From Elusimicrobiota bacterium (GTDB lineage: Bacteria; RUG730): a stretch of DNA of 6,685 nucleotides. The DNA is taken from assembly GCA_031259185.1 (NCBI GenBank), contig JAIRLV010000100.1, positions 1 through 6,685 of the forward strand, given 5' to 3'. The notes below the pieces were generated by a model. That model made no database searches, was not told where the DNA came from, and worked only from the letters and a program-made list of their open reading frames with translations. How positions within the stretch are numbered: position 1 is the stretch's first letter; the number at the start of each line of letters is the position of its first letter. Shown here piece after piece: positions 1-6,685 of the stretch. Position numbers and translations under genes: made by a program.

Positions 1-13
1 AGTCGTTGATATT

Positions 14-1585
14 TTATTTTTTTGAGATTTTAGCTTTTATTCTATTTAATATAAATTTTATCTCATTTACTTTTAAAATATAAGTTAGCGATAAATAAAA
101 AAAAATTCCTAAGAAAATCGGAATTATAAATGCCAAAAATTTATTCCAGATAAAAAATTTATAAGAAACAGAACAAATTATTCCCATAAAAATTGACGAA
201 ATAAATACTTTGACAAAATTGGAAATTCTTTGTTTTTTGAAAAATCCAAGCTTCCCAATTCTTTTTCTCAGGGAATAAAGTAATAACAATAAATTAATAG
301 TTGAAGAAATTGCAGTCGCTAGCGCCAATCCTCCAACTTTCAAAGGTTTCATCAGAATAAAGTTAGCAATTACATTTGTTACCACGCAAAAAGCAGCGAT
401 TTTGACAGGAGTTTTCGTATCTTTAAGCGAATAAAAAGCGGTTGAAATAATTTTTACACAAGCGTAGCTAAAAAGACCTAAACAATAAAATTGTAGAGTA
501 GAACTTGTCATTGCAGTTGCCAAAGTATCAAATTTACCTCTTTCAAATAATAGTTTTACGATAGGATTTGCTAAAACGATTAGCCCTACGGTAGAAGGAA
601 TAATAAAATATATCATAATATTTATGTTATCGCGAAGCATTTTTTTTAATTCTTTAAAATTTTCAAAACTTGCGGATTTTGATAAATTTGGAAGCGCAAC
701 AACTGATACGGCAACTCCAAAAAGCGAAAGCGGAAGTAGCATTAAATGATTAGAATAATATAGCGCGGAAATACTGCCTTCTCGGAGCCAAGATGCAAAT
801 ATTACATCAACAAAAGCGCTGACTTGATCTGTGGAAGATCCGATTATTGCAGGGATCATCAAGATTAATATTTTTTTTAATCCGTCATTTTTAAAATCTA
901 AACAAAATGTCATTTTTATTTTTTGTTTGATTATTGGAATTAATTGAAATAAAGCTTGCCAAATTCCTCCAATCACAACAGCAATTGAAAGCCAAATAAT
1001 TGCAACTTTTTGTGCCACGAATGGAACGATTGAAAACATAATTAAAAGTTCGGAAATGCTTAAAAAACAAGAAGATAATGCTGAATAAATAAAAATACTA
1101 TGAACACAAAGTATCCCCATAAATAAAGCAGAAAATCCAATAGCAATAAAAAATGGAAACATTATTCTAGAAAGTAAAACTGCTAAACGAAATTTTTCCG
1201 GCTGATTAATAAATCCCGGAGTAATAATCTTTAGTATAAAAGGAGTAAAAATTATTCCTAAAATTGTAATCGCACATAAAGCAATTGCTAAAGCTGACAA
1301 AACACTTCCAAGAAATTTTTTTTGTTCTTCTTCGCTTTTATGAGATAAATAGTCGGTATAAATTGGAATAAAAGCAGAAATCAAAGCTCCTTCGCCTAAA
1401 AGTCTACGGAATAAATTTGGAACTCTATAGGCAACATAAAATATATCCGCATAAAATCCAGCCCCGAAAAAATTCGCTATAACCATATCTCTAAAATATC
1501 CCAAAATTCTAGATATCATTGTACTGCCAGCAAATTTAGAGATATTTTTATAATTTGAGTTTTTTTTTATAAATAAGTTTTCCAA
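14..1585 (-). CDS. murJ: MurJ (MviN) lipid II flippase
   Basis: Integral inner-membrane protein of the MOP exporter superfamily that flips undecaprenyl-linked lipid II to the periplasmic face for peptidoglycan synthesis. The 523 residues match the usual family length of about 510, with some fourteen hydrophobic segments. By eye it aligns with E. coli MurJ throughout. The N-terminal SRILGYFRD block carries Arg26 and Arg32 (E. coli R18 and R24). Asp47, Arg54 (K46 in E. coli), Arg60 (R52) and Glu65 follow. FERGKF lies at 347-352 and FYSLKDTKTPVKIA at 384-397. The unusual site is His280, in YYSNHLMLLP, where E. coli has Arg270. The start is TTG at 1585-1583. An in-frame TAA lies 12 bases upstream, no ATG precedes it, and the first in-frame ATG (Met23) would remove the conserved start of helix 1. 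No Shine-Dalgarno motif is visible. It lies 97 bases after the PorV-like gene, so shared transcription is possible but unproven. The family call is secure and the start less so. Confidence 0.97.
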   Translation of the reverse strand: MENLFIKKNSNYKNISKFAGSTMISRILGYFRDMVIANFFGAGFYADIFYVAYRVPNLFRRLLGEGALISAFIPIYTDYLSHKSEEEQKKFLGSVLSALAIALCAITILGIIFTPFILKIITPGFINQPEKFRLAVLLSRIMFPFFIAIGFSALFMGILCVHSIFIYSALSSCFLSISELLIMFSIVPFVAQKVAIIWLSIAVVIGGIWQALFQLIPIIKQKIKMTFCLDFKNDGLKKILILMIPAIIGSSTDQVSAFVDVIFASWLREGSISALYYSNHLMLLPLSLFGVAVSVVALPNLSKSASFENFKELKKMLRDNINIMIYFIIPSTVGLIVLANPIVKLLFERGKFDTLATAMTSSTLQFYCLGLFSYACVKIISTAFYSLKDTKTPVKIAAFCVVTNVIANFILMKPLKVGGLALATAISSTINLLLLLYSLRKRIGKLGFFKKQRISNFVKVFISSIFMGIICSVSYKFFIWNKFLAFIIPIFLGIFFYLSLTYILKVNEIKFILNRIKAKISKK

Positions 1586-1685
1586 TTTTTTTTTAAATTA
1601 GCCTATTTTAATTTTACAGTAATTTTATAAATTATGAAATTGATAAAATTTGTTATTTTTATGATTTTTTTTTTTAAAAACAAGA
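1586..1685. other. AT-rich spacer between porV-like gene and murJ
   Basis: Only 11 of these 100 bases are G or C. On the transcribed (minus) strand it holds an A11 run shortly after the porV-like stop (plus-strand T run 1665-1675) and an A9 run touching the murJ TTG start (1586-1594). I find no GC-rich hairpin followed by a U tract, so no intrinsic terminator can be supported. There is also no convincing -35/-10 pair, because near-matches to TATAAT occur all over such AT-rich sequence. It could carry a weak murJ promoter or simply be read through from the upstream genes. Confidence 0.6.
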
Positions 1686-2669
1686 TTATAAAGCAAAAGA
1701 TATTGTGAAAATATGAGTAAAGCCAAGTCTACCGAAGTTCACCATAGCATAATCTACTTTAAATTCATAACCTCTAAAAAAATCTAAAGGTTTTGTCAAA
1801 AATCCAAAACCAAGAGATAAACCTGATATAGAATACTCTGAAATTCCACTCCAGCTTTCAAAATCTAATAATTTGCCAGAATCATACAAAGAAGAATTAT
1901 AACCTGCTCTCAAAGTAAGAATGTTGTTAATAAAATATTCTCCTCCGAATACAACTCTAAGTTTTGTATCTATAAATCTATAAATATCCATACTAATGCC
2001 TAATTTATTTTTTTGATAACTACTTCCAGCTCTAAATTCTAATGGCAATTTATCTTCGCTAATACCTAAATTCCTAACACTAAATCCTAAATTAATATTT
2101 TGTTTCCATTTATAAAGAATGCCGCCATCAGCAAGCACTGTAGCATAATTATTACTTGCAAATCTTTCGCTTGCATATTTCAAATTTGCGCCGACCAAAA
2201 CATTATCATACAAGTCTATAGATTTTGCGCCACTTATAGTTACAGCTATTTGATTATAACCTAGATTATTAGTTATATTCCCTTGCTCATCTCTTCCTTC
2301 AATTTCGTCGCCGCTGCCCATATAAAAAATACTGCCTCCAAATACATCTAAATATCTAAATCTTCTCGTACCTAAATTTTTTACAAAAGCTAAATATTCT
2401 ACATTTAAATTAGCAAACCACATCATATGTGTAGCAGAAATCTCAAAGTTTTTTACCATTTTCAAGCCTGCCGGATTATATCTAATGCTATTAACGTCAT
2501 TTGCTACTGCTACAAAAGCGCCTCCCATTGCAAGCGTTCTAGCTCCAACATCCATTTTTAAATGTTGATATGCACTCGTTGCATCTGTGCTACTAGCAAT
2601 TAAAAAGCTCTGATACGAAAAAATAAATAATACCAATATAGCTGTATATTTAAATATTTTCTTCATCAT
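1686..2669 (-). CDS. PorV/PorQ-family (UPF0164-like) outer-membrane beta-barrel protein
   Basis: Predicted outer-membrane barrel of the FadL-related PorV/PorQ/UPF0164 group. Residues 1-25 are a signal peptide: KK at 3-4, a hydrophobic core at about 9-24, and likely cleavage near the SFLIASS stretch. The mature protein opens with the family signature, seen here as DVGARTLAMGGAFVAVANDV (40-59) and then SIRYNPAGL (61-69). The rest alternates polar and hydrophobic residues as in beta strands and ends in FTISFAL, an outer-membrane-like final strand. At 327 residues it is shorter than P. gingivalis PorV (about 390), but I regard this as ordinary for the wider family. In type IX secretion PorV receives cargo C-terminal domains at the outer membrane; UPF0164 members in spirochaetes lack a firm function. 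It begins inside the stop codon of the upstream gene, whose product ends in a sorting-tail-like domain, so it may serve that protein. Two ATG codons stand in tandem at the start, and either could be used. Family membership is confident; a secretion role is inferred. Confidence 0.9.
   Translation of the reverse strand: MMKKIFKYTAILVLFIFSYQSFLIASSTDATSAYQHLKMDVGARTLAMGGAFVAVANDVNSIRYNPAGLKMVKNFEISATHMMWFANLNVEYLAFVKNLGTRRFRYLDVFGGSIFYMGSGDEIEGRDEQGNITNNLGYNQIAVTISGAKSIDLYDNVLVGANLKYASERFASNNYATVLADGGILYKWKQNINLGFSVRNLGISEDKLPLEFRAGSSYQKNKLGISMDIYRFIDTKLRVVFGGEYFINNILTLRAGYNSSLYDSGKLLDFESWSGISEYSISGLSLGFGFLTKPLDFFRGYEFKVDYAMVNFGRLGFTHIFTISFAL
2666..2669 (-). other. ATGA stop/start overlap of the long gene and the porV-like gene
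   Basis: The minus-strand ATGA merges the first ATG of the porV-like gene (2669-2667) with the TGA stop of the long upstream gene (2668-2666). Such overlaps usually mean one transcript and re-initiation by ribosomes finishing the first gene. The arrangement argues that the two products are made together. Confidence 0.9.
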
Positions 2670-5600
2670 TTTATCACCATCATTTTTTTTGTTGTTTTTA
2701 ACATCTCGCCAGTATTTTTTTCTTCAGCTTCCAAAACTATTATATAAAGCCCTCTTCCAATTTCTTTCCCACGTTTGCTTCTCAAGTCCCACAAAATCTG
2801 TCCACCTCCCACATCTGCGCTATGCAAGCTTTTTTTTGTAACTAGATTCCCAATAATATCATAGATATATAGGTATAAATTACTAACTTCATTTAAAGCA
2901 TAATTGATCTTTACACTTCTATGTTTTTTAGCATCAACTGGGTTTGGGTAAGGATAAACACTTTCCCTAAAAATTTTTCTTCTTTCATTTATATCGGTTT
3001 CTTTATTCAATGTCCAAACTGTTCTAGTTGGAGTATCCAAAATATTTCCTTTTTCATCTTTTGGTATTAAAAGTACCATATAACTGCCATTAGGCAAACT
3101 ATCGCCTCTATTGTTGTTCCCATCCCAAATCAAATCATAAGTATTACCTGCCTTCGTATTCTGATAATAATTCCTTACTAAAACACCATTTTCAACATGA
3201 AAACCATTATCGCTTCCATCATTTAAAATCAAATTTGAAGTTGGCGACCAAATTTCTATATCTACTCTTATAGAATCGTAAACTTTATATGAAATTTTTT
3301 CTTCTGGTTGTTCTCCAACATCACTAGTTTGCGCCGAATCACTAGTAGTAGTATTAGTACTATTTGCAACAGTATTTGACACAATTTCTATAATGGATTT
3401 TATAGAAATATCTAAAATTTTTGCAATAGCTATATCTCCACTATTATCGCTTGCGCTAATTTTAATTTTGTATTCGCCTTTTTTCAGTTTTACAAAATTG
3501 CTATCCCTACCATCCCAGCTTTTTATATTTTCACCTTGTATAGCCATCTCGTTAAAAGTTTGGATGAGGTTGCCATCTTTATCAAAAATTTCTATAATTA
3601 CGTTAGCCACTTTTGATAAAGTATAATAAATTTTGTATGGTTCATTCATATTCTCACTTGATGCAGCATACACTACAGATGCGCTAGATATATTTACTAC
3701 ATCAACATTTAATACATCTATAAAATTTCCTGAAATACCGCGATACTCTTCTGTTATAGTAGTATCTTTCACAGATGTTACTTTAATCATATATTTATAA
3801 CTACCATTAACTTTTCGTTCTATATCTGTACCTATTTTCCCATCCCATGATATCTTGGTATTTGTGTTATTATAAACTCCTGCTGGTAAATTATTATAAA
3901 TTGCTACTATTTTTTCTTGATTATATGTATAATTTGTATCTGCAGCAGAAAAAATTAGTAATTCTACATTGCAAGTTTGAGTCAATTCAAAATAGAAATC
4001 TATTTTTGTTTTTGATGTATCTACATTTGTTTCAAAATCAATTATTTTTGAGCTTGTAGTTACATTTTTTATCAATACCCCTGTATCTTCAATAATTTTT
4101 ATTTGCCCCAATGCTCTCGTATAATAATTTGTAGGATTATATATTTCTAAATCTCTAGTCCCTGCTACAGTATATGTAGGCACTAATACTGAAAATCCTA
4201 TTTGTCCGGAACTTGTAAAACTAAAACTTGTGGTATCAACTATAATATCTCCACCTGATATCTTTATTTTTTCTGGATCTATATTTCTGCTAAAATTTTT
4301 TCCCAAAATCTGAAAAACTACAATCTTTGCCATATCAGTAGATTTTAATATTTCACTTGGCTGTATTTCATTTATAACCGGTTGTCCTATAATTTCAATT
4401 GCTTCTTTCATTACCAATACTCCGCTGTCAGGGTTATTAAATACTATATCATAATAACCTACAGGAATAGTATCGTTTACCGTAATGCTCATTTTTAATT
4501 CTGTCCCGCTAATATATGCCACTGTGCTAATACTTATATCGCTACTTCTAATGTCTACGCTTATTCCATCTTGGAAATTTGAACCTGTAACATATATATC
4601 ATGGCTAGAATTGCTAGGAACTGCTTTCATAGAAATATTTGTAACGCTTGGCGGAATTTCTGGTTCCTTTATTTCTAGCGCATTTTTTGTTGTCCCAACA
4701 CTTCCATTTTGATTATCTATTGTTATATCATAAAAACCAATTTTAGCAGTTTCTGATACTTTTATGGTCATTGTAATAGAATTTGAATTGGTAATTTTCT
4801 TTTTAATAATTTCTATATCATTACCGCTACTATTTATTGTAATAATAGAATTATCCGAAAAGCCAGCTCCTTTTAATTCTATTTCTTTTTCACTGTTTTG
4901 ATAAACCGCTTCTGGTAAAACTGCTGTAATTTTTGGGAGACTGGTTACCTCAAATAATTCTAAGCCAATTCCTTCTATATCGCTAATCGTACCACCTCTA
5001 TTAATTGTCAGAGAAACTATTATATTTCTAAACCCTAACGGCGCTTCATTTTCTATCGATGCTAACGCATTAATTGTGGTAGACGTATAAATGATATTCT
5101 CTAAAGATACCCCGCCTGATATAGAAACATTAAAAGATAATATTGTCGCTCCCTCTGGAATAAAGCTTAATCCAGTAATAGATATATTTTGGTTTTTAAC
5201 TCCCTGTTGCAAAGAGGCAGGTTCAACAGTTTTGATAATCGGCGCATCTGTTACTCTCAAAAGCCCAGCAGTTGTTATTGCAAAATCTCCATTTTTATTT
5301 GTAATCCTTAATTGCGCATTACTACCTTTCAAAGCATTCACCGCTACATCCAAAGTTAATTCTAATTCATTAGAACTAAGGAAAGATATATTTTTTACTG
5401 TTACCGTATCTCTATATGGATTTTCAAAAACCGCTCTTATCCCACTTTCTACAAAACCTTGTCCTCTTACTACCAAAGTTATATTTTGTGCGCCTTGCGC
5501 AATATCTGAAGGAGACAAGATATTAATTTTCAATTCTGCTACAGAATAATAAAGAGACGTGCCTATCCCAGTGCTCCCATCTTTATTAGTGACTCTTACA

Positions 5601-6685
5601 TCACTACTTTCACCTGGCATAATCATTGTTGGATCTATATCTATATTTACCTGTATTTCATTTACGCTAATATATGTAACATTATTAACACTCACTCCTT
5701 TCATAGTAAATGATACGCTTGGATTTTGACCATCTGATGTTTGCTTAAAACCACTACCTCTAATTTTTATATCTTTTGTAATAGTAGAACTTCCTTGTAA
5801 TACTACGTAATCAACTTTGTCATCAAGATTTTCTAAACTATTGACTTTTACTTCTTCATATATTTCCAATAAACCTTTTCCTGTTCCAGAATTACCATCT
5901 GTATTTTGAACAATTATATCAACTGTTCCTGCGCTAGCATCGTCAGCAATATCTAATAAAGCAATAATTTGAGAATTACTGTTTCTAATTGCTGTAGAAA
6001 TATCTATGCCGTATCCTGTAAATGACAACTCAGCGCCATCTTTAAATTCTGTACCGGTTATTGTGACAGTAGCGCCTTTGATTCCAATACCTAATTTTTG
6101 TGGTTTTATGGAAGTAATTGTAATTGGTCTAATTATTTGCAATATTCCAGTTTTTTCTACTTTATTTCCGTTAGTGTTTGTAAGAATAACTTTTCTATCT
6201 CCTAAAGTTGCAGAATCGCTTACAGTAATAACAGCTTTTAATAATTTATCATTTTGATAATGAGTACTATTTATCGTTATTCCGCCGCCATTGATGCTAA
6301 GCGTTGTATCCTCTTTAAATCCAGTCCCATAAATCCAAATATCTCTTTGATTAGTTCCTTGCGCTATCAAAGACGGTTCAACTTTATCTAAACTCAAAAA
6401 TGGATCTATTTTGAAAACTCCATAACCATATCCAGTTCCGTTACTCGTTTCAACTATAATATCATGCGCTCCAGTATTTGCATATGTTGCTACATAAACA
6501 TCAAATGTTAATTGATGATTTCCTACAAAATTCAAATTACTTATAAAAATTCCATTATCGTCGCTAATCTGTAGTGTGGCATCATCTTTGAAACCAGTTC
6601 CATTCAAATAAACGCTCATTGTTGTTCCTTGAGAAATAGATTCTGGTTGCATACTAGTTACAACAGGCAAAGAAACCAAAGAAAA
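2666..6685 (-). CDS. Giant TIG-repeat and FlgD-Ig-repeat surface protein with a type IX-like C-terminal sorting domain (5' end cut by window)
   Basis: Large extracellular protein; residues here count from a TTG at 6679-6677. That TTG is not a convincing start: the frame stays open to the edge (Phe-Ser precede it), so the true start and any signal peptide lie outside. Residues 3-864 are nine IPT/TIG-like Ig repeats. Each has a P-x-x-(I/L)-x-QG turn, then a G-x-(G/N)-F strand, then usually an N-x-(D/N)-G turn. Residues 865-1337 hold four FlgD-Ig-like modules, with WDG at 945, 1055 and 1185 and WDL at 1297. A Ser/Thr/Asn linker (1098-1128) separates the second and third. The last module begins YPNPV (1244-1248), has GRGLY (1308-1312) and ends KKMMVIK, like a Por-secretion tail. 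There is one cysteine (903), and I see no enzymatic domain or transmembrane segment. It is probably an adhesin, stalk or surface-layer-type fibre exported with help from the adjacent PorV-like barrel; the ligand is unknown. Repeat identity is confident; the secretion route is inferred. Confidence 0.92.
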   Translation of the reverse strand, partial: FSLVSLPVVTSMQPESISQGTTMSVYLNGTGFKDDATLQISDDNGIFISNLNFVGNHQLTFDVYVATYANTGAHDIIVETSNGTGYGYGVFKIDPFLSLDKVEPSLIAQGTNQRDIWIYGTGFKEDTTLSINGGGITINSTHYQNDKLLKAVITVSDSATLGDRKVILTNTNGNKVEKTGILQIIRPITITSIKPQKLGIGIKGATVTITGTEFKDGAELSFTGYGIDISTAIRNSNSQIIALLDIADDASAGTVDIIVQNTDGNSGTGKGLLEIYEEVKVNSLENLDDKVDYVVLQGSSTITKDIKIRGSGFKQTSDGQNPSVSFTMKGVSVNNVTYISVNEIQVNIDIDPTMIMPGESSDVRVTNKDGSTGIGTSLYYSVAELKINILSPSDIAQGAQNITLVVRGQGFVESGIRAVFENPYRDTVTVKNISFLSSNELELTLDVAVNALKGSNAQLRITNKNGDFAITTAGLLRVTDAPIIKTVEPASLQQGVKNQNISITGLSFIPEGATILSFNVSISGGVSLENIIYTSTTINALASIENEAPLGFRNIIVSLTINRGGTISDIEGIGLELFEVTSLPKITAVLPEAVYQNSEKEIELKGAGFSDNSIITINSSGNDIEIIKKKITNSNSITMTIKVSETAKIGFYDITIDNQNGSVGTTKNALEIKEPEIPPSVTNISMKAVPSNSSHDIYVTGSNFQDGISVDIRSSDISISTVAYISGTELKMSITVNDTIPVGYYDIVFNNPDSGVLVMKEAIEIIGQPVINEIQPSEILKSTDMAKIVVFQILGKNFSRNIDPEKIKISGGDIIVDTTSFSFTSSGQIGFSVLVPTYTVAGTRDLEIYNPTNYYTRALGQIKIIEDTGVLIKNVTTSSKIIDFETNVDTSKTKIDFYFELTQTCNVELLIFSAADTNYTYNQEKIVAIYNNLPAGVYNNTNTKISWDGKIGTDIERKVNGSYKYMIKVTSVKDTTITEEYRGISGNFIDVLNVDVVNISSASVVYAASSENMNEPYKIYYTLSKVANVIIEIFDKDGNLIQTFNEMAIQGENIKSWDGRDSNFVKLKKGEYKIKISASDNSGDIAIAKILDISIKSIIEIVSNTVANSTNTTTSDSAQTSDVGEQPEEKISYKVYDSIRVDIEIWSPTSNLILNDGSDNGFHVENGVLVRNYYQNTKAGNTYDLIWDGNNNRGDSLPNGSYMVLLIPKDEKGNILDTPTRTVWTLNKETDINERRKIFRESVYPYPNPVDAKKHRSVKINYALNEVSNLYLYIYDIIGNLVTKKSLHSADVGGGQILWDLRSKRGKEIGRGLYIIVLEAEEKNTGEMLKTTKKMMVIK
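2669..2985 (-). other. C-terminal FlgD-Ig / type IX-like sorting domain
   Basis: Residues 1232-1337, about 105 long. It starts with YPYPNPV, continues with YALNEVSNLYLYIYDIIGNL and GGGQILWDLR, then the GRGLYIIVLEA strand, and ends KKMMVIK at the exact C terminus. This order (PNP entry, nL-x-x-YD-x-x-G, G-x-Y, terminal basic-hydrophobic strand) is shared by FlgD-Ig domains and by Por-secretion (type A) tails of type IX cargo. The two families grade into each other, so an anchoring role without type IX export remains possible. Confidence 0.7.
2673..2678 (-). promoter_or_regulatory. Ribosome binding site of the porV-like gene
   Basis: On the minus strand GGTGAT lies three bases before the first ATG and six before the second. 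It matches the 3'-distal half of the extended Shine-Dalgarno consensus AAGGAGGTGAT, which puts the pairing register at normal distance from the start. It sits inside the last codons of the upstream gene, supporting coupled translation. The GGAGG core itself is absent, so the site is probably modest in strength. Confidence 0.5.
2986..4087 (-). other. Three tandem FlgD-Ig-like modules with Ser/Thr linker
   Basis: Residues 865 to about 1231. Each unit follows a Y-x-(L/V)-x(4-5)-V strand, a turn near D-x-x-G, then a WDG motif and G-x-Y strand. Module one (865-990) has ISWDG and NGSYKY. Module two (998-1097) has YTLSKVANV, FDKDGN, SWDG and KGEYKI. Module three (1129-1225) has IWDG and NGSYMV. In module one the D-x-x-G turn is poorly kept. 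The fold resembles the Ig domain of the flagellar hook-capping protein FlgD, which is widespread in secreted proteins with no flagellar role. Here it presumably forms the base of the fibre. Confidence 0.75.
3296..3388 (-). other. Low-complexity Thr/Ser/Asn linker
   Basis: Residues 1098-1128 are rich in Thr, Ser, Asn and acidic residues, with a short run of ACT codons. The segment has none of the strand pattern of the flanking modules, so it probably forms a flexible hinge between FlgD-like modules two and three. Such stretches can be O-glycosylated in some diderms, but nothing here proves it. Confidence 0.6.
4088..6679 (-). repeat. Array of nine IPT/TIG-like Ig repeats (protein level)
   Basis: Taking the glycine of the G-x-(G/N)-F motif as anchor, copies fall at residues 27, 118, 209, 308, 406, 503, 604, 699 and 793, giving periods of 91-101 residues. 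The QG turn is clear in repeats 1, 2, 4, 5 and 6. It is altered in 3 (IG), 7 (QN), 8 (SN) and 9 (KS). GTGF is strictest in repeats 1 and 2 and has drifted to GSNF and GKNF in 8 and 9. I see no long identical DNA stretches between copies, so the array is old and diverged and not a recent tandem duplication. TIG folds usually act as rigid spacers or binding modules in surface proteins. Confidence 0.85.

Noticed and set aside
1621-1650. Inverted repeat AATTTTAT / ATAAAATT with a 14-base loop, considered as terminator or operator
   Set aside because: The stem is eight A-T pairs only, is thermodynamically weak, and is expected by chance at this base composition.
1656-1683. Possible murJ promoter on the minus strand (TTGTTT, then TAAAAA after 16 bases)
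   Set aside because: It matches the consensus poorly in both boxes, and similar pairs can be drawn almost anywhere in DNA with 11% GC.
2666-4087. Flagellar hook-capping protein FlgD
   Set aside because: Only the Ig-like fold is shared. The N-terminal FlgD region and any flagellar neighbours are missing, and the context is a surface repeat protein.
5091-5549. A 152-codon open frame on the plus strand
   Set aside because: It lies wholly antisense to the TIG repeat gene, whose frame is supported by regular protein repeats. Its translation shows no recognisable domain and it has no gene-like context.
3393-6257. Other short plus-strand open frames (3393-3626, 3847-4059, 4485-4712, 6006-6257)
   Set aside because: All are antisense shadows of the long gene. 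Their hydrophobic look comes from the complement of strand-rich, AT-rich codons.
6677-6679. TTG as the real start of the long gene
   Set aside because: The frame continues to the window edge with no stop, no ribosome binding site can be seen, and a start here would leave a surface protein without a signal peptide.

Overview
The window holds three genes, all on the minus strand, packed almost without gaps. Transcription runs from the right edge to the left. First comes a very long gene (6685 to 2666, 5' end outside the window) for a repetitive surface or secreted protein. A PorV/PorQ-family (UPF0164-like) outer-membrane barrel gene follows (2669 to 1686). Last is murJ, the lipid II flippase of peptidoglycan synthesis (1585 to 14). 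The first two genes overlap by four bases (ATGA). About 100 bases of extremely AT-rich DNA separate the second gene from murJ. There is no stretch over 300 bases without a gene, and I see no RNA gene, mobile element or CRISPR array.

The DNA is strongly AT-rich, with A8 and A9 tracts inside coding regions. MurJ implies a peptidoglycan cell wall, and a signal-peptide-bearing PorV-like barrel implies an outer membrane, so the host is a diderm bacterium. PorV-like barrels next to long proteins with FlgD-Ig or Por-secretion-type C-terminal domains are a style I associate with Elusimicrobiota, Omnitrophota, Fibrobacterota and similar lineages, and with spirochaetes for UPF0164. Low GC would fit an Elusimicrobiota/Endomicrobium-like organism. 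This placement is a weak inference, since nothing in the window is a taxonomic marker beyond MurJ.

The long protein shows nine IPT/TIG-like immunoglobulin repeats of 91-101 residues, then four tandem FlgD-Ig-like modules. The last module has the look of a type IX secretion sorting tail: a YPNPV entry motif, a G-x-G-x-Y strand and a terminal KKMMVIK. Because the next gene encodes a relative of PorV, the barrel that carries such tails in the type IX system, the pair reads as a cargo gene with its own barrel partner, translated in a coupled fashion. MurJ is probably a physical neighbour only, with no evident functional link to the pair. Its main oddity is a histidine where E. coli MurJ has the functionally important Arg270.
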